A DNA stretch of 64,000 nucleotides from Diphasiastrum complanatum (taxonomy: Eukaryota; Streptophyta; Lycopodiopsida; Lycopodiales; Lycopodiaceae). Positions 46,415 to 58,549 of the stretch are shown piece by piece; the stretch's first letter is position 1; each line of letters begins with the position of its first letter. The stretch spans positions 75,346,383 through 75,410,382 of the forward strand of contig CM055092.1 of NCBI GenBank assembly GCA_029204225.1. The letters are read 5' to 3'. Under the pieces are notes generated by a model. The model saw only the letters and a list, made by a program, of their open reading frames with translations, was not told where the DNA came from and made no database searches. The translations under genes and the position numbers were made by a program.

Positions 46415-46910
46415 AGGAGATTGTGCTTTATCAAACACCTAATCCTAAAATAGTGCAGGAACAAGCAATTTTACTTGATGTTTCTCTTGCTATAGAGGAG
46501 ATATGGAATAGAAGTTTTACTTTGATTAAAATGTACATATTATCATGAAATATAGATACAATATGACTTCTACCCAACCCATCTTTAGGGTTTTCATCGA
46601 TATGAATATGAATTTTTACAATTAAGTTGTGTCTGATATCACTGTATTGCAATTTCTACTTGTTTTCTATTCCATAATGATGACGTAATTTTATTGTTAT
46701 GACTCTGAATTTTGATATTTTCCCAATATATGAATAGTTTCTTCAATACTCTGCATTTGATCTCAGGCTCGTGTCTTTTATGTACCTGGAAAAAATTGAC
46801 ACAAATTGTGTTGCATTTAGAAATACATCTTTTAAAATAACAATTTAAAAATAGCTATTATATGATCAATTGTTGATATAAGCTACTAGAGAAGAATAAA
46901 AAGGTTTAAA
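46415..46910. other. non-coding stretch
   Basis: No gene or repeat recognised between the two unrecognised gene remnants. Confidence 0.4.
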
Positions 46911-47218
46911 GCAACTTACCAATTTACCATTGGAAAGGAATCTAAAATACGTGGGTATATCATATTGTAGGAGCATTAGTTCCTGCCTAATGTAACTCAG
47001 GCTCCAATCTTCCTCCACCTCAATACAAGTTTGAAGTACATCACCGTAAATTGTGTCAATATTCCTCCTCTTAGAGTGTCCACTTTGTTCCAGGTCTTGA
47101 TCAAGTGGTATTCATTTACTTTTAATCTTTTTCCATCTTTGGTAATGGAAGCTGAGACTGAGCATTTGTTTTTCAATTTGATAATCGTAAGCATATGGAG
47201 GAAATTTTGATTCTGCAT
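46911..47218 (-). pseudogene. unrecognised exon fragment
   Basis: On the minus strand FLHMLTIIKLKNKCSVSASI and NEYHLIKTWNKVDTL shift frame near 47065 to SKRRNIDTIYGDVLQTCIEV, then DWSLSYIRQELMLLQYDIPT, ending LSNGKL before a GTAAGT donor. The composition is protein-like and the splice donor is good, but no family is recognised. It faces the gene at 44970-46414. Confidence 0.35.
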
Positions 47219-47720
47219 TCTATATCTCCATTTGATTTCTTATCCCAGCCTTCATCCATAAGCTCAAATAATATACTTTTCGATAAATTTTTACAAACAA
47301 ACATAGTTGGAGTTTGTGTACATCAACACTTGCAAAAAAATCCACAAACATATTCAAAGAAACAAACCAACTTAATCGGACTGTTTTTTAGCCAATACTT
47401 TTTTTTAATGATTTTTTATGTCATTATACAATTTATATCGAAATGATTCTGAAACTGAGACATCAGGAGTGACTCATTCATCACTTCTAAAACTAGATAG
47501 TGGAATGGTCTGGATCTCTCAAAACCCCCTTTTAAAACAAGAATATATATCGATTCATAGAAAAAGATTTCACAATCAACAAGATCCTTTTAGTTCTACC
47601 TTTGTATTGCAATTGTCCAATATCAATATGAAGTACATCCAATACACTTGCAACAGATCCAGATGGTTCCCATTCATTTCTATTGAAAGGATATAAATAT
47701 GCAATAGTACAATGATCAGA
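47219..47720. other. non-coding stretch
   Basis: Short frames only, including 47195-47446 and 47418-47696 (plus). Nothing supports them. Confidence 0.4.
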
Positions 47721-48870
47721 TGTTGGACCCTTTCTGTGCCTCCCTAATCGTCGTGATCAAGAGGGCAAAGTCGGGTTTGAATCTCCAACCAGATGAGTAT
47801 CGATGTAGTAGTGGGATTCGATCCAATGGGGAGAGGGAAAAGGTACGAATCTAAATGGGATCTAATCCTACGAAAGGGTGTCAATCTTGGCATTAGATCT
47901 AAAAGTGGAATGGCTTAGATGAAGGGTGAGGTTCTTGACTATCTTCTTGGCTCTTTTTGGGGTTTTGGTTTTGGATTTATCCTCTTCTTGGATCTTGGTT
48001 TTCTTGGATTACCTAGGCTTCTTGAGCTCTAGATCTTCTCCTCTTGAGGCTTATCTTCTCAAGGGAGGGGTGCAATGAAAGGAAATCCTACCTAATGGAT
48101 CTTAATGATCACTCAAAAATGGATTTCTAACACCTATTTTGCAGATGTGTGATTTTGTGGATTCATGGATGAAAGCATGAGCTAATGATCATTCTAATAT
48201 GTGATAGCATGATTATGAAACAATAATCAAGCATTCATTCATCCACAAGCAAACATACAATGGCAAAATAGGAGGGCTTCACAAAGTAATAAAATGTAGG
48301 AGGAGGCTTTGTTTCTCTCTCTCAATCTCTATTTTTACAAATGAAAAGTGAGTACAAAATGGTGTCACATCCCTACTTATAGACAAAGCTAGGGTTAGGG
48401 TTTTTGGTTCACCCAAAAACCATGTGCCATAACAACTTGACTATCTTAAAAAGTTATAGCCAAATTGCATTTCAAAGTAATTTGGGTCCTTTCTTATATT
48501 TGGCCCATTGGAGTATAGATCTAATTCTATTTCTCGTGCCATTGGCTTACGAGTACAGTGCACCTTCTAAGGGTGTTTGACATTATATTACAATTGGATC
48601 TAAGTCATTATGCTGACTCGGCCATGCTTTTGTTCCCGTCGTCGTAAGATATGTTGGTGAGGTATTGGGCTTTGCTCATTGGCCAGTCTGCGACTTGTCG
48701 ACCTTCTGATATTGGCATTTCCAATAAATCTGGATTCTGTGACTCCGTCTCGGTTTCTTGTTGATGCTCCTTAATGTAGTTTGGCGGTGCGATTCCTTCA
48801 TTTGATATCCATTAGGCTCTTTTTGGCATTTGGAATCCGTTAGAAGAATCTTCACCAGAATCTTCTAACA
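47721..48870 (-). mobile_element. 3' LTR of a gypsy-type element, about 1,150 bp
   Basis: On the minus strand a purine tract (GCAGTGGGGGCA, 48871-48882) precedes TGTTAGAAGATTCTGG at 48870, and the LTR ends GGGTCCAACA at 47721, so it starts TG and ends CA. The segment 48014-48114 matches 30925-31013 in the plus-strand LTR. The internal region lies to the right. Confidence 0.65.
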
Positions 48871-48882
48871 TGCCCCCACTGC
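48871..48882 (-). other. polypurine tract
   Basis: GCAGTGGGGGCA on the minus strand, directly before the LTR start. Confidence 0.6.
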
Positions 48883-49499
48883 AATTTTGGTGACAGTCCT
48901 TTGGCACCTGCATATGTCGTGGGCGTTGGCGTGCGTGGGATGTGAAACCATTGCGAAAGGAAGGGAAAAGGGATATAAACAAGATGGGAAAAAAGATTCG
49001 ACGAAAAGTTAGGAAAATTTTTTTGGCAACAAAAGTGAGAGGGGGAAAAACAAAGAAAGCGTTTGTACAAATAGATAAAAGAAATATAAATAAAATTAAT
49101 AAAAATAAGAAAGAGAAATTGAATGAACTTGAAAAACAAGAAAAATAAAGTGAGTCTCTGGATGATTTTTCTGGACTTCTGTCTTTTTTTTTGAAAGATA
49201 AGATACAAGGTGGTGACATATGTATGCTTCATGGAGCCTTTCAAGTTGTTTGCCCTTCGCGTCTTCAGTATCTCAAACCTCACAATGGGCTTCTGCGATT
49301 GTACATAAGGTGGCCAGCTCTGTGTCTTTGGTGGTGATCACAACATCATGAAGTTTGTGTTGGTCCTGATAGATCTATAGCACCCAGGCAGAGTGATCCT
49401 TGTAGTACTCGATGCACTTCTTTTGGAGTTTCTAGACAGCCCCTGTCTTTTCTTCTACCATTGCTACCATCTGATCGAGTGTAGCTTGGATGGCCTGCA

Positions 49500-49950
49500 C
49501 TTGCTAGTCAGCTTTTTGGACTTTGCTCCAAGGCCACCTGTTGGGTGGTGAAGTTGGCCTGGGCTCTCTGCATCTCCATCTTTTTTTTGAAAATATTTTG
49601 CTCCAGTTGGCAGATGTAGTAGTCCTTGAGTGATCTTTCGTTGGTCCTGAGAGATTCTCGCTTTTGCTCCAGTGCTGTCTGTTTCAGCACGAGGTGCTGG
49701 TGGTCAGATTGTTATGTCTTTCGTGCGGTCTTCTCTTGGTCTAGCTCGGTCTGAAGTTTGGACACGAGCTATTGGTATTGCTGAGCTACTTGGTCTACTT
49801 TCTTCAGCTGGCTTGTCAACTGGTGGAACTGGCTCTCATTCCTCTCTTTTTCTTGCTCTCTATTCAAATACCCAACCTGATCAGTCAAGGCCTGTAACAT
49901 TTGCCCTGCCACCAATTGGCCGCGAGACTACTCAGTAGCTCTTTCATTGA
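49500..49950 (-). pseudogene. coiled-coil segment of an LTR-element ORF
   Basis: The minus strand gives a long heptad-like, Gln/Leu/Lys-rich stretch (LTSQLKKVDQVAQQYQ, LVSKLQTELDQEKTARKT, LKQTALEQKRESLRTNERSL) with at least three stops. It lies within the internal region of the element whose LTR is 47721-48870, and is probably the C-terminal part of the same extra ORF as 50330-51310. Confidence 0.45.
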
Positions 49951-50329
49951 GCATCTGGTGGAGTTGTTGGAGTATGGTTAAGGAAATCCAACAACCCAGA
50001 ACCTAAGAGTCCCAACTGGCCGAAGGTGGCAAAGTTATGATGGGTGGTCGGAGAGGCATGGTGATATAGATGGTAGTGATGGGTGGAACATTGGTGGTGG
50101 AGATGGCGGTGAGAATAGGAGTGACAACGGAAGTAGTTAGAGCTATGATGGTGGAAATGATGATGGGATGGGAGATGAGGTTAGCGGAATACTAACAGCG
50201 AGGGGGGATGATGTGGTGATGGCTAGAGTAGTTATGGGAGAAACGATGGAAGAAACTATGGAAGTTGCAATGGCGGATGAGATCGGAGAAAAGGCAGCTG
50301 GACGGATGGGATTGTGTATAGGAGAAGTG

Positions 50330-51310
50330 ATTTGAAAAATGGGAGAGGAATGGGTAGGGCTGGTGTGTGTGAGTGGATGGTGTGGGTGATGAGACGAAGG
50401 CGGCTTGCCAACAATTGCGCAAGCGGATCTTGTGAGGATAGGCTAGCAGATGGAGAGATGGGTGTTGGCATTCTGACACCTAGATGTTCTAGGTGAGTGA
50501 AGACAATGACGGTGATGAGACTACCATAGGCGATCCGTGAGGGGCGCTTGAAAGCTGTCTGTAACTCCTGACGAGAAACGAGGCCCAATCATAGATGGTA
50601 TTCGGTCCTTCCATCATAGTCGTCATGACGATGACATGCTTGGACACACAGAGGGGATGGTAGGAACTCACGATGATTGTGGCGAATAGAAAATTTATCG
50701 CGTCAGAGAGATTTGGATTTCTGAGTTGCGAAATCAGGTACCCAACATCGGTTTTTGTTTTAACGTCATCATTATCTGGACGAAAAAATGCTAATAGGTG
50801 GGTGGAGTGCGAAAGAGTCAGAGCTAATAAAATTAGCTGTGGATCAAGGGAGACCACATGGTCCTGCCCTTTATAGGTGATGGTGAAATGATCTTTGACG
50901 AAAGTGGAAGAGGCTTGCTCAACCAAAACAAGGTCCTAGAAAATTGGTATTTCCATATTGTGGAGGCCCGCGACAATCAAAACTATGAGACAACCGTCAA
51001 TGCAAAGAGTAGCTATCTCTTGCTCTGTGAGTAGGGGTAGGATAGTGTACTGTGAAGGTGCACATGCAGCACGAGCAGTAGTTTGGCAAGTAGATTGGGG
51101 AGATGTCTCTCCTTCCTCTCGGCTACGAGATGCAGATGATGTTGGGGATGAGGATGAGGTGAATCCGGTCTGCTGGGACATGGAGGGCGAGGTAGCGGTA
51201 CGTGAGGATGTAGTAGGGCTGGAAAAATGGTTAGGGCTAGAAGGTGCAGCGGTGCTTCGAGTGATACGAGCTTTTTGGGATGGGGGAGTAGTAGCATCCG
51301 AAAGTGACAT
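50330..51310 (-). pseudogene. extra ORF of an LTR retroelement (plant transposon protein-like)
   Basis: Start ATG at 51308-51310. A Ser/Thr/Pro-rich N-terminus (MSLSDATTPPSQKARITRST) is followed by LLTEQEIATLCIDGCLIVLI, a stop, then HFTITYKGQDHVVSLDPQLI, ISQLRNPNLSDAINFLFATI and TIYDWASFLVRSYRQ. After a frameshift it continues ELQTAFKRPSRIAYGSLITV, VFTHLEHLGVRM and a Pro/Ser-rich tail. The DWA...L...I...FPSL-type layout resembles the putative plant transposon proteins found in Tat/Athila-like elements. No pol follows, so the element was non-autonomous or is deleted. Family naming is inference. Confidence 0.5.
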
Positions 51311-51334
51311 TTTTGTGCCATGGACGTAACGATA

Positions 51335-51720
51335 CTGATGTGGATGAGATCTGAGGGCGAGTTATTGCAGGTGGGGAGTAATACACTGTGGCGAGTTATA
51401 GACAAATGGCGAGTACTAAGCAACTGGCGAGTAATAGGCTGGTGGCGAGTTATCAACAGTGGGCGAGTAATGACAATGGCCGAGTAATCCAAGCGACGAG
51501 TAATAGCAGGTCGGTGAGTTATAAACAATCTGCGAGTAATAAGGGCTGGCGAACAATAACCAGATGGCGAGTAATAACAATGGGCAAGTTATAACTGACG
51601 ACGAGTAATACAGAACTGGTGAGTAATAGAGCGCGAGTAATGGACGACGAATAATAGATGAGTAATAAGATGCATTATGGTATAACTCACCCATATATAT
51701 AGGAAAATTATAACTCGCCG
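51335..51720 (-). repeat. leader array of GCGAGTAATA words
   Basis: About 18-20 copies of (G)GCGAGT(A/T)ATA, with variants GACGAGTAATA and GGTGAGTAATA, are spaced roughly 15-25 bp apart, immediately upstream (minus sense) of the ORF start at 51310. Minus-strand sense is TATTACTCGC, the same word type as the leader array at 31260-31700. Confidence 0.85.
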
Positions 51721-52200
51721 ACATCAGTCTAATCTATGCCAAATTCTCGGTGCTTGCATTGTACACAGTCCGTTTTTAGATTGATTACCATATTTACGAG
51801 ATTTTCTAATCAGAACGTCTCGTAAGTTTACTAAAATGACAATTTTGTCAAAAAATGAGCCTAACTTGCGTTTTGCCAAGAATTTCTCTGGACAATTTTG
51901 ACCATGAAATCATCTACAACAGGGGATAAGAATGGCAAGGACCACAACTACAAAAAATAACAATAGTACTCATAATAGACCGTTTCTGGGACAATTTTAC
52001 AAGGAAAAAGGAGAAAGAAAAGGTGGGTCTGGATTTTTACATGGAATTTTTACAAGGGCAAGGGCATTGTGTAGAAGGCGGGATTTTCTAAATACAAGGT
52101 TTCCCTAACTAGAACTACCTAATGTCCTATTATTCCGAATTACAACAAAACCATGCTAAAGGGGCAACAACCTAGTCTAATCGGGTCGATCTATGGTATC
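51721..52200. other. non-coding stretch
   Basis: A primer site and 5' LTR would be expected here for the element at 47721-51720, but neither is visible. Confidence 0.45.
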
Positions 52201-52204
52201 CCTG

Positions 52205-52345
52205 TTTTTCTAAGATTTCTAACTTAAGCTACCTTGTCTACACTAACTTAAGCTACCTAGTCTACACTAACTTAATCTAACCTTAAGCTACACTAACTTA
52301 ATCTAACCTTACCTGGTCTAGTCTAACTTTCTGGCTAACCTACTT
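52205..52345. repeat. tandem repeat of CTAACTTAAGCTAC words
   Basis: Five to six imperfect copies of a 24-28-bp unit around ACACTAACTTAA(G/T)CTA(C/A)C. Confidence 0.75.
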
Positions 52346-52428
52346 ATCTTTCTAATCTTAATGTTACCTTCCTAAGCTAACTAAGACTAACTAAGGCTGT
52401 CTAACAGATCTATCTAAACTAAGACCAA

Positions 52429-53582
52429 CTAGCTAAGGAGATTGAATCTAGCCTGATTTATTCTATCTAATCGATCTGTGGGTTCATGAATCTTGAAATA
52501 TTTGAAGGTAGTTATGTTAGCTATGGTCCCATTGACTATACCATTTGAAATATCCAAGTTTGCAAGTACCGTCACCTTTGCTCCTATAGCTAATTTTGGA
52601 ATTTGGTGGAAGAATGGATCATTGATCCATGTTGTTAAGTTGCTTTGTAATGTAGCATTTGTTTTAACAGAAATTTGTAGTATATCAGAGGTAGGAAATA
52701 GTTTTTCCAACATGAAGTTGAAATAGAACACATCTTTTCTATGAGTACATATGATGGTTGTATTAGCCTTTGCTACATCGGATATGTCAGACCTAGGAAA
52801 TACACAACTAGTTAATGTTTCATTTATTTCCAATTGCATTGGTTTTTCAAATCTAATTTTGTTTAGAAAATGAAGGTATTCAGGATCTTCAACATGCCTA
52901 ATAGAGTAGGATAGTTGCAAGTGTGTTGCAATTTTCCAAACTGGAGAGTTTGAAAGATGACATATTAAACAAAGTAATTCTGATTTGTGTTTACAAATGG
53001 CTGAAAGCTGTGCATGATCACCCACTAAAAGTAGAATTTAATTTTTAAATACAGTGCCAAATGGATTGTTTCTTATTTGATTTATTTAATGAATTGCATA
53101 TGTTAAAATTTGAGCAGTTAGCATGGACATTTCATCTATCAAAATAAATCTTGCCTCAGATATTAGTCTATGTCGGAAATCAGTTGGTATTAGATTTTTT
53201 ATGTAAAGCTGATTTATTGGAATTGCAAACGTGCCTATTTTGCTAATCGAGATGCAACCTCACCTGTTGTTGCAGCTAACAAAATTGGTTTTTCTTTCTC
53301 GATGCATTTGTAAGTGAGGTATCGTATCAGAAATATTTTTTCACTTCCTGGAGTGCCAGATAGAATAAACAATCCCGATTTTGAGCTTGTAATAATTTTA
53401 TATACCTCTTCTTGTTTATCGGTAAGAGATGAATTTTGCATGTTTTCAAATTCAGATTCCAAGTCTAAATCATTTTTCGTATCTTCTGGCAAAGATATGT
53501 TTTGAGCATTTTCGATTGTAGAATTTGACATTGTTAATGTTCCGTTGATAAGCAATTTTTTTTGTAGAAGTATATTTGACAT
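52429..53582 (-). pseudogene. Helitron-type PIF1 helicase domain, decayed
   Basis: On the minus strand: SLTDKQEEVYKIITSSKSGL, a Walker A region LSGTPGSEKIF (the GKT lysine/threonine signature altered to EKI), ILLAATTGEVASRL, then in a shifted frame FRHRLISEARFILIDEMSML (Walker B, DE), a stop, ILLLVGDHAQLSAI (motif III), and finally PKLAIGAKVTVLANLDISNG followed by IVNGTIANI, the conserved C-terminal block of PIF1/Helitron helicases. Stops lie near 53040 and 53093, with frameshifts near 53237. The usual role is unwinding in rolling-circle transposition; this copy is dead. Confidence 0.8.
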
Positions 53583-53987
53583 TTCTTGTTGTTGTTATCT
53601 TTCGAGAAGTTGTCTATTGGTGTATTCTGCGATGTACATATCAATATCCTCCTCTTTCTCAATGAAATTTCGAAGAATGCATTCCAAGAAATATGAACAA
53701 TCACTATTATTTTGTCCTATCAATTCCTCCTCATTACGAAAACATACTTTTTTGAGCAAGACATTGAAAAAGAAGGCTTATGTATGATGCACAGGATGAT
53801 ACTCAATAAATCTTATAAGTTTACTACTCCTATACAAGTAGTTTACTGTCTTGTCAATGTAATCAAAAGGAGTATTGACTTTTAATTTTTTTTCTACGTC
53901 GTACATACTCCAGAATTCGTAGAATGTTAAATTCTCCAATTGTATAGGTCTATATGTTAAATATCAATTGGATGAAACATCAACGTA

Positions 53988-54458
53988 TTATTTCGACTGA
54001 CATAGGCTACATCTAAGACTTGGAGGAGAACTATCAATATAATGAACAACTTCACTTCTTTTTATCATATGAATTTGCAAACAAACAAATGTTATTTTAG
54101 GTAGGCTTGTTGGCTTTGTTAAGATTGTTGTAATTAGTTTCAACATGTTGTTGTCCATGTGTTCCAATCCTATTCGTTTTGTATCTTCTATTTCCAAATT
54201 TAAATGCCCAGATGGTTCAGACTTCATAGCATATTTTAGAATGTAATATGACCAGTTTGTGTTGGAAATCCTTTGTAAGTTCATGTGCGCCTTCCAAAGA
54301 AAGAGTATAGTTGGGTGATATAGTAATACATTCCTATCTTCATGTCTAGGTCGATAATATCTATTTGTAATTGAAATATGAAATACAAAATTAAAAACTA
54401 TTTCACACACAAAATTAAAAACATATACTAAAAATTTTAAAATTAAAACATTATACAA
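53988..54458 (-). pseudogene. Helitron Rep/helicase N-terminal fragment
   Basis: The minus-strand frame contains YYRPRHEDRNVLLYHPTILF, LWKAHMNLQRISNTNWSYYI and LKYAMKSEPSGHLNLEIED. This matches the region of Helitron transposases that reads R(R)..ED.WVVPYNP.LL..W..HINVE......KY..KY. It lies upstream, in transcript sense, of the PIF1 domain at 52429-53582, the expected order Rep then helicase. The HUH motif is not seen. The interval 53583-53987 should hold the linker but is out of frame (QNNSDCSYFLECILRNFIEK is visible near 53670-53740). Confidence 0.6.
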
Positions 54459-54540
54459 TCTTGAAATCTTCTAGCAACACAATCATAGAATGCACATAGT
54501 TTTTAAATAATCACACAACAGACAACCATGATAATTATGG

Positions 54541-55055
54541 ATTCATCAATAGCACCTACCCAAGTGAATAGCCATGCACCAAAGATGCATCAACAATTAT
54601 CAGGTACACAAAGTATTATTGAAAATTCATTAGTAGCACCTAGCCATGTGAATAGTCGTGCACCAAAAATGAATTTAGAATAACCAGAAATTGAAGACTA
54701 ATCATGCAACAAACAACCATGGTAGTTATAGATTCATCAATAGCACCTAGCCAAGTGAATAGTCGTGCACCAAAGATGAATCAGTAATAATCAGGTACAC
54801 AAATGGTTATTGAAGGTTCATCAATAGCACCTAGCCAAGTGAATAGCCGCGCACCAAAAATGAATATAGAATAACTACAAACTGGAGACTAATCATGCAA
54901 CAAAAAACCATGGTAGTTATAGATTCATCAGTAGCACCTAGCCAAGTGAATAGCCGCGCACCAAAAATGAATCAGTAATTATCGACACACAAATGGTTAT
55001 TAAAATTCATCAATAGCACCTAGCCAAGTGAAAAGTCGCGCACCAAAAATGAATC
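54541..55055. repeat. higher-order minisatellite, 191-bp dimer
   Basis: A core of about 50 bp (TTCATCAATAGCACCTAGCC, then AAGTGAATAG and CGCACC) starts at 54541, 54625, 54732, 54816, 54923 and 55005. The spacings of 84, 107, 84, 107 and 82 bp show that a two-part unit of 191 bp was amplified as a whole. It lies directly behind the Helitron fragment. Confidence 0.9.
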
Positions 55056-56112
55056 TAAAATAAGCACAAAGATGAAAAAATGATATTAAAAATTAAAATT
55101 ACAAAATTTACAATTTAACTACCTTGGATTATTGTCGTGCGCAAATATAATTGCCATCAATAAAATTAGGAAGCAAATATTAGGAAGCAAGAGGATTAGA
55201 AAGATGAAATGTGAGAATGACAGCCAAATAATGGCCTTAAATAAATGGATCATCATTATCTATTTATTTTATAATTAGGCCCAACAATTCTATCTATTTA
55301 TGATTATACAAAGCTATGTGATTATCTTGGTAATTAAATTCGAAGCTTTGCTAAATGTAGGATAGCTAGTTGATGATGTTTGAATGGAAGGCCAATTAGG
55401 GTATCTTGAAAAGGTCAAAACTTTAATAATCAGGATGTTTGAAATCGTAATGAAAGAATTTTATGAGAAAGATATATATCTCAAGTATTAAAAAGAGGTG
55501 AAAAGTTTTTTGACTACAATATATTTTATTTATGTTTATTCACGCTTCTATGTGATCTCACTATACATTCATTTGTATTCCTTTTGCATCTTAAGATGTG
55601 AAACATAGGCATAATCATAATATATTCATTTCAAAATGATGAAATAATGTTGATTGGATGCGAACAACCTTTTCCAGATTGTTAGTACTCTTATAAGTTA
55701 GAATTGTCAGGATTGTTTTGTTGACATGTTGCCAGGAAGATGTGGCAATTGTCCTCTTCAAATTTTTCAAGAAGGAGATTATGCATGTCTCCTTACAATT
55801 TCGCAATATGAAATTTGAAATTTGAACTTTGCCAAAGAAAAGATCGTTCTCATCCAATTGAAATTATTTTACCAATGTGAAATGAATATATATCAGCTAT
55901 GGATGCTCAATGAACTAATATACATTCAAGTATCAAAATACACTTTCCCATGTTATTGTAACGTTTAGAAATTTTTATTATATGAGTATATCATACATAT
56001 ATCCATTGATTTTATGGTTTAGGAATTCAACTTATTTCAGATAATCCATCATTGTATGATGAAATATAAAAGGTCATATAAAAGACACGTCACCAATCGT
56101 CTAAGTTCATCT
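55056..56112. other. non-coding AT-rich stretch
   Basis: No gene, LTR or inverted repeat recognised. Confidence 0.5.
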
Positions 56113-56176
56113 GAGTATAGTTGGGTGATATGGTACTACATTCCTATCTTCATGTCTAGGTTGATAATATATTCAA
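56113..56176 (-). pseudogene. second Helitron fragment
   Basis: The minus strand reads YYQPRHEDRNVVPYHPTIL, nearly the same block as at 54300-54375, and DNA identity is high over about 60 bp. The rest of the gene is missing, so it is a separate scrap or a local duplication. Confidence 0.6.
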
Positions 56177-56449
56177 TTTCCGTTTTAGGACTTACATGTG
56201 TTGGTGATGAAGACGGTTCAAATGGAAATCCATATTTGCAAGGGTTTCTTATGTTGCTTTTTATTGTGCAATTTTTTCGACAATGATGAATCTATTTTTA
56301 AACAACCAAATTGTATAACTCTCTATCAGATTCATTAAGAGGCTACTCAAATTTGTGTAATTAGTCATTCGATTTTGTACATGCAACGATCTCATTTGAA
56401 ATTGTTTCCACATCCTCTTCTTCGGTCCACAACATCATATGCGTCATAT

Positions 56450-56676
56450 CAATTCACACAACAAAGTGTAATCGATTGATGACAATGCCCACACAACGCT
56501 GCTACAACATAAACTAATTCAAACTGAATTCCAACCATCTACTAGTTGATGACTCCTGGTAGACAACTGCTATTACAACTCCGAACAATTCACATAGCAA
56601 AGTTTAGTCGGTTGATGACAACGCACACACAACGCTGCTACAACATAAACTAATTGAAACTGAATTCCAACCATTT
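56450..56676. repeat. direct duplication, spacing about 134 bp
   Basis: 56450-56543 and 56585-56676 share CGCTGCTACAACATAAACTA and GAATTCCAACCAT. No coding signal. Confidence 0.75.
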
Positions 56677-57162
56677 ACCATAGTCAAGACTTAAGGCCAA
56701 GGCTAATTCTCCAAATAGCTAAACTAGCCTCAACACTATCTCGCACTCCAAGCTTGAAAGCTGGACGTAATTCACGAACATAAAATTTTTTCAGTTTTAT
56801 TTTCTAGTACACAAGTTTCAACAACTAAACATTCAACACATGAGGCTTCCAAATGCTTCTTAGGTACCTTCAATTGGCAACGTGGCATTCTTTGATTATT
56901 GTAAAAAGAAATAATAAAATAAACTAGTTCAAATGTTTTGCTCTCAAAATACTATAGATAACAATTCAATTATAAATCAGTAGCAAATGTCATGCTTGGG
57001 ACTCCAATAGTCAGCAAAGAGTCCGTTGTTCGTTACCCTCAATTCTCTTATCTTCTCGACAATCATATATTTTTGTCTCTCGATCAGTCACACTTTCTAC
57101 GATTGTTCTTATGAGATGATGCTCTGGGTTCGAGGAAGTCGGTTGGAGGAAATAAGACTTAC

Positions 57163-57718
57163 ATGAACTTTTGGCCCACTAAGCTCAGTCCAACCGCAAG
57201 ATTTTTGGTTGCTGATAATAGCCTATTGCTATATGCAGCATTCAGATTATTAATCTATGGACCAAGAGTTGATACTCTACGGACCACTGATGCAATCATT
57301 TGTCGCTTGCAAATTTCTGAAATTTCCATGCCTCACACGATATTATAACATGTGTGGATCGCCTATTAAGGTATTGAGGTACGAGGTGAAAGACATTATT
57401 CGAGCTGTCCGTCGAGATTTTCTAGCCACTCATGGTTCTGTTGCCATGACATTTGATAAATTGTGGGTCAAACCAAGCCCGCGTGATCGTGAATTAGTGA
57501 CGGAATTGAGCTTGTCATTTGCACCCGTGAACATTTCCTCAAAAAACATTCTGATAGTACAAGCAGAACTAGGATCTGGTAATAACTCCTACGATACTTC
57601 AATCCCCAAGGCAGACACTCTGAATATTTACTCAGAAAACGTTCTGATAGTGCAGGCAAACTATGATCTAGTAATGACTCCTATGATACTTCAATGCCCA
57701 AGGCAGGCACTCTCTTAG
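57163..57718 (+). other. unrecognised ORF with internal duplication
   Basis: A 153-codon frame (57257-57718) contains VLRYEVKDIIRAVRRDFLAT and FDKLWVKPSPRDRELVTELS, and ends in a tandem duplication of about 90 bp (57533-57625 and 57626-57718) repeating (N/V)(I/V)LIVQA. An overlapping frame (57163-57348) covers the N-terminal side. The middle block looks protein-like but I know no family. It could be a fragment of a larger gene. Confidence 0.3.
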
Positions 57719-58189
57719 CCATTGCAAACGTATTAGCTACAACAGGTCCTAGAGTGGGTGTTGTTGTCGTGACTTCAACTTCAATCAGAATGTTTGTAGT
57801 TTCAAAACAACATACATCAGAAATTCAGAAGTCACGAGTTATAAGGAATGTAACCTGAGTAGAATGGAAAAGATCGAACCTTATTTGCGAAGTCTGAAGA
57901 CAGATGAGCCAGTTGATTACGGTAAGATACAAACCTTTTTTCGAAAGTTTTGTAGGAGTGTTTTCCAACACCCAGCCAGCAATGATTCTGCTCTCCCAAC
58001 AGGCGTAGAATCCTTGCAACAACGTTTGAATTTCGTAGCAACCAGCAATGACTCTGCTCTTTTGTTGATGATCTAAAATCATAAAAGAATTTTGGGTTAG
58101 AAAGCTAGCAAATCACCAATCTTGCCAATGTAAAAAAACCAACATCTACACTATGAATGAGATGTCAGGATACAGCTGCAGGAGCTGCG

Positions 58190-58450
58190 ATGGAGCAGAG
58201 GCTCCCTTAGGCCATTGTTTAGTAGCGTTTGCTGAGGGAGTAGGCATTGGAAGTAGAGGCTCCAGTAAGCCATTAAATTTTGATAGTAGCATTTTTTCAT
58301 AAGGTAGTCTCTAGAGCTACGATGGAGCTTGCAGAAACTCCCTTATGCCATTGATCACAACTTTTGGCTCAGAATATAGACATTGGAGCAGTGATAGACT
58401 AGATGCTCCATCAGGCCATTTGATAGTAGAATTCTGCTCAGGTTACAGGT
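58190..58450. repeat. tandem repeats, about 75-115-bp units
   Basis: Three or more imperfect copies around GGCTCC(C/A)(T/G)TA(G/A)GCCATT, each followed by TTGATAGTAG-like text. It probably belongs to the solo LTR that ends at 58933. Confidence 0.65.
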
Positions 58451-58549
58451 ACTGATGCTTTTCTAGTTTAAAGACATGAAAAGAAAACAGCTATCACGCA
58501 TAACAAGTATGCGTCCATGTCATCAGCAAACATACCACATACAGAGAGA

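Noticed and set aside
48942-49148. Lys-rich plus-strand ORF
   Set aside because: AT-rich low-complexity sequence in the internal region of a minus-strand LTR element.
54541-55055. CRISPR-like regular repeats
   Set aside because: Repeats are about 50 bp in a 191-bp higher-order unit, the spacers are themselves repeated, and the context is a plant nuclear genome.
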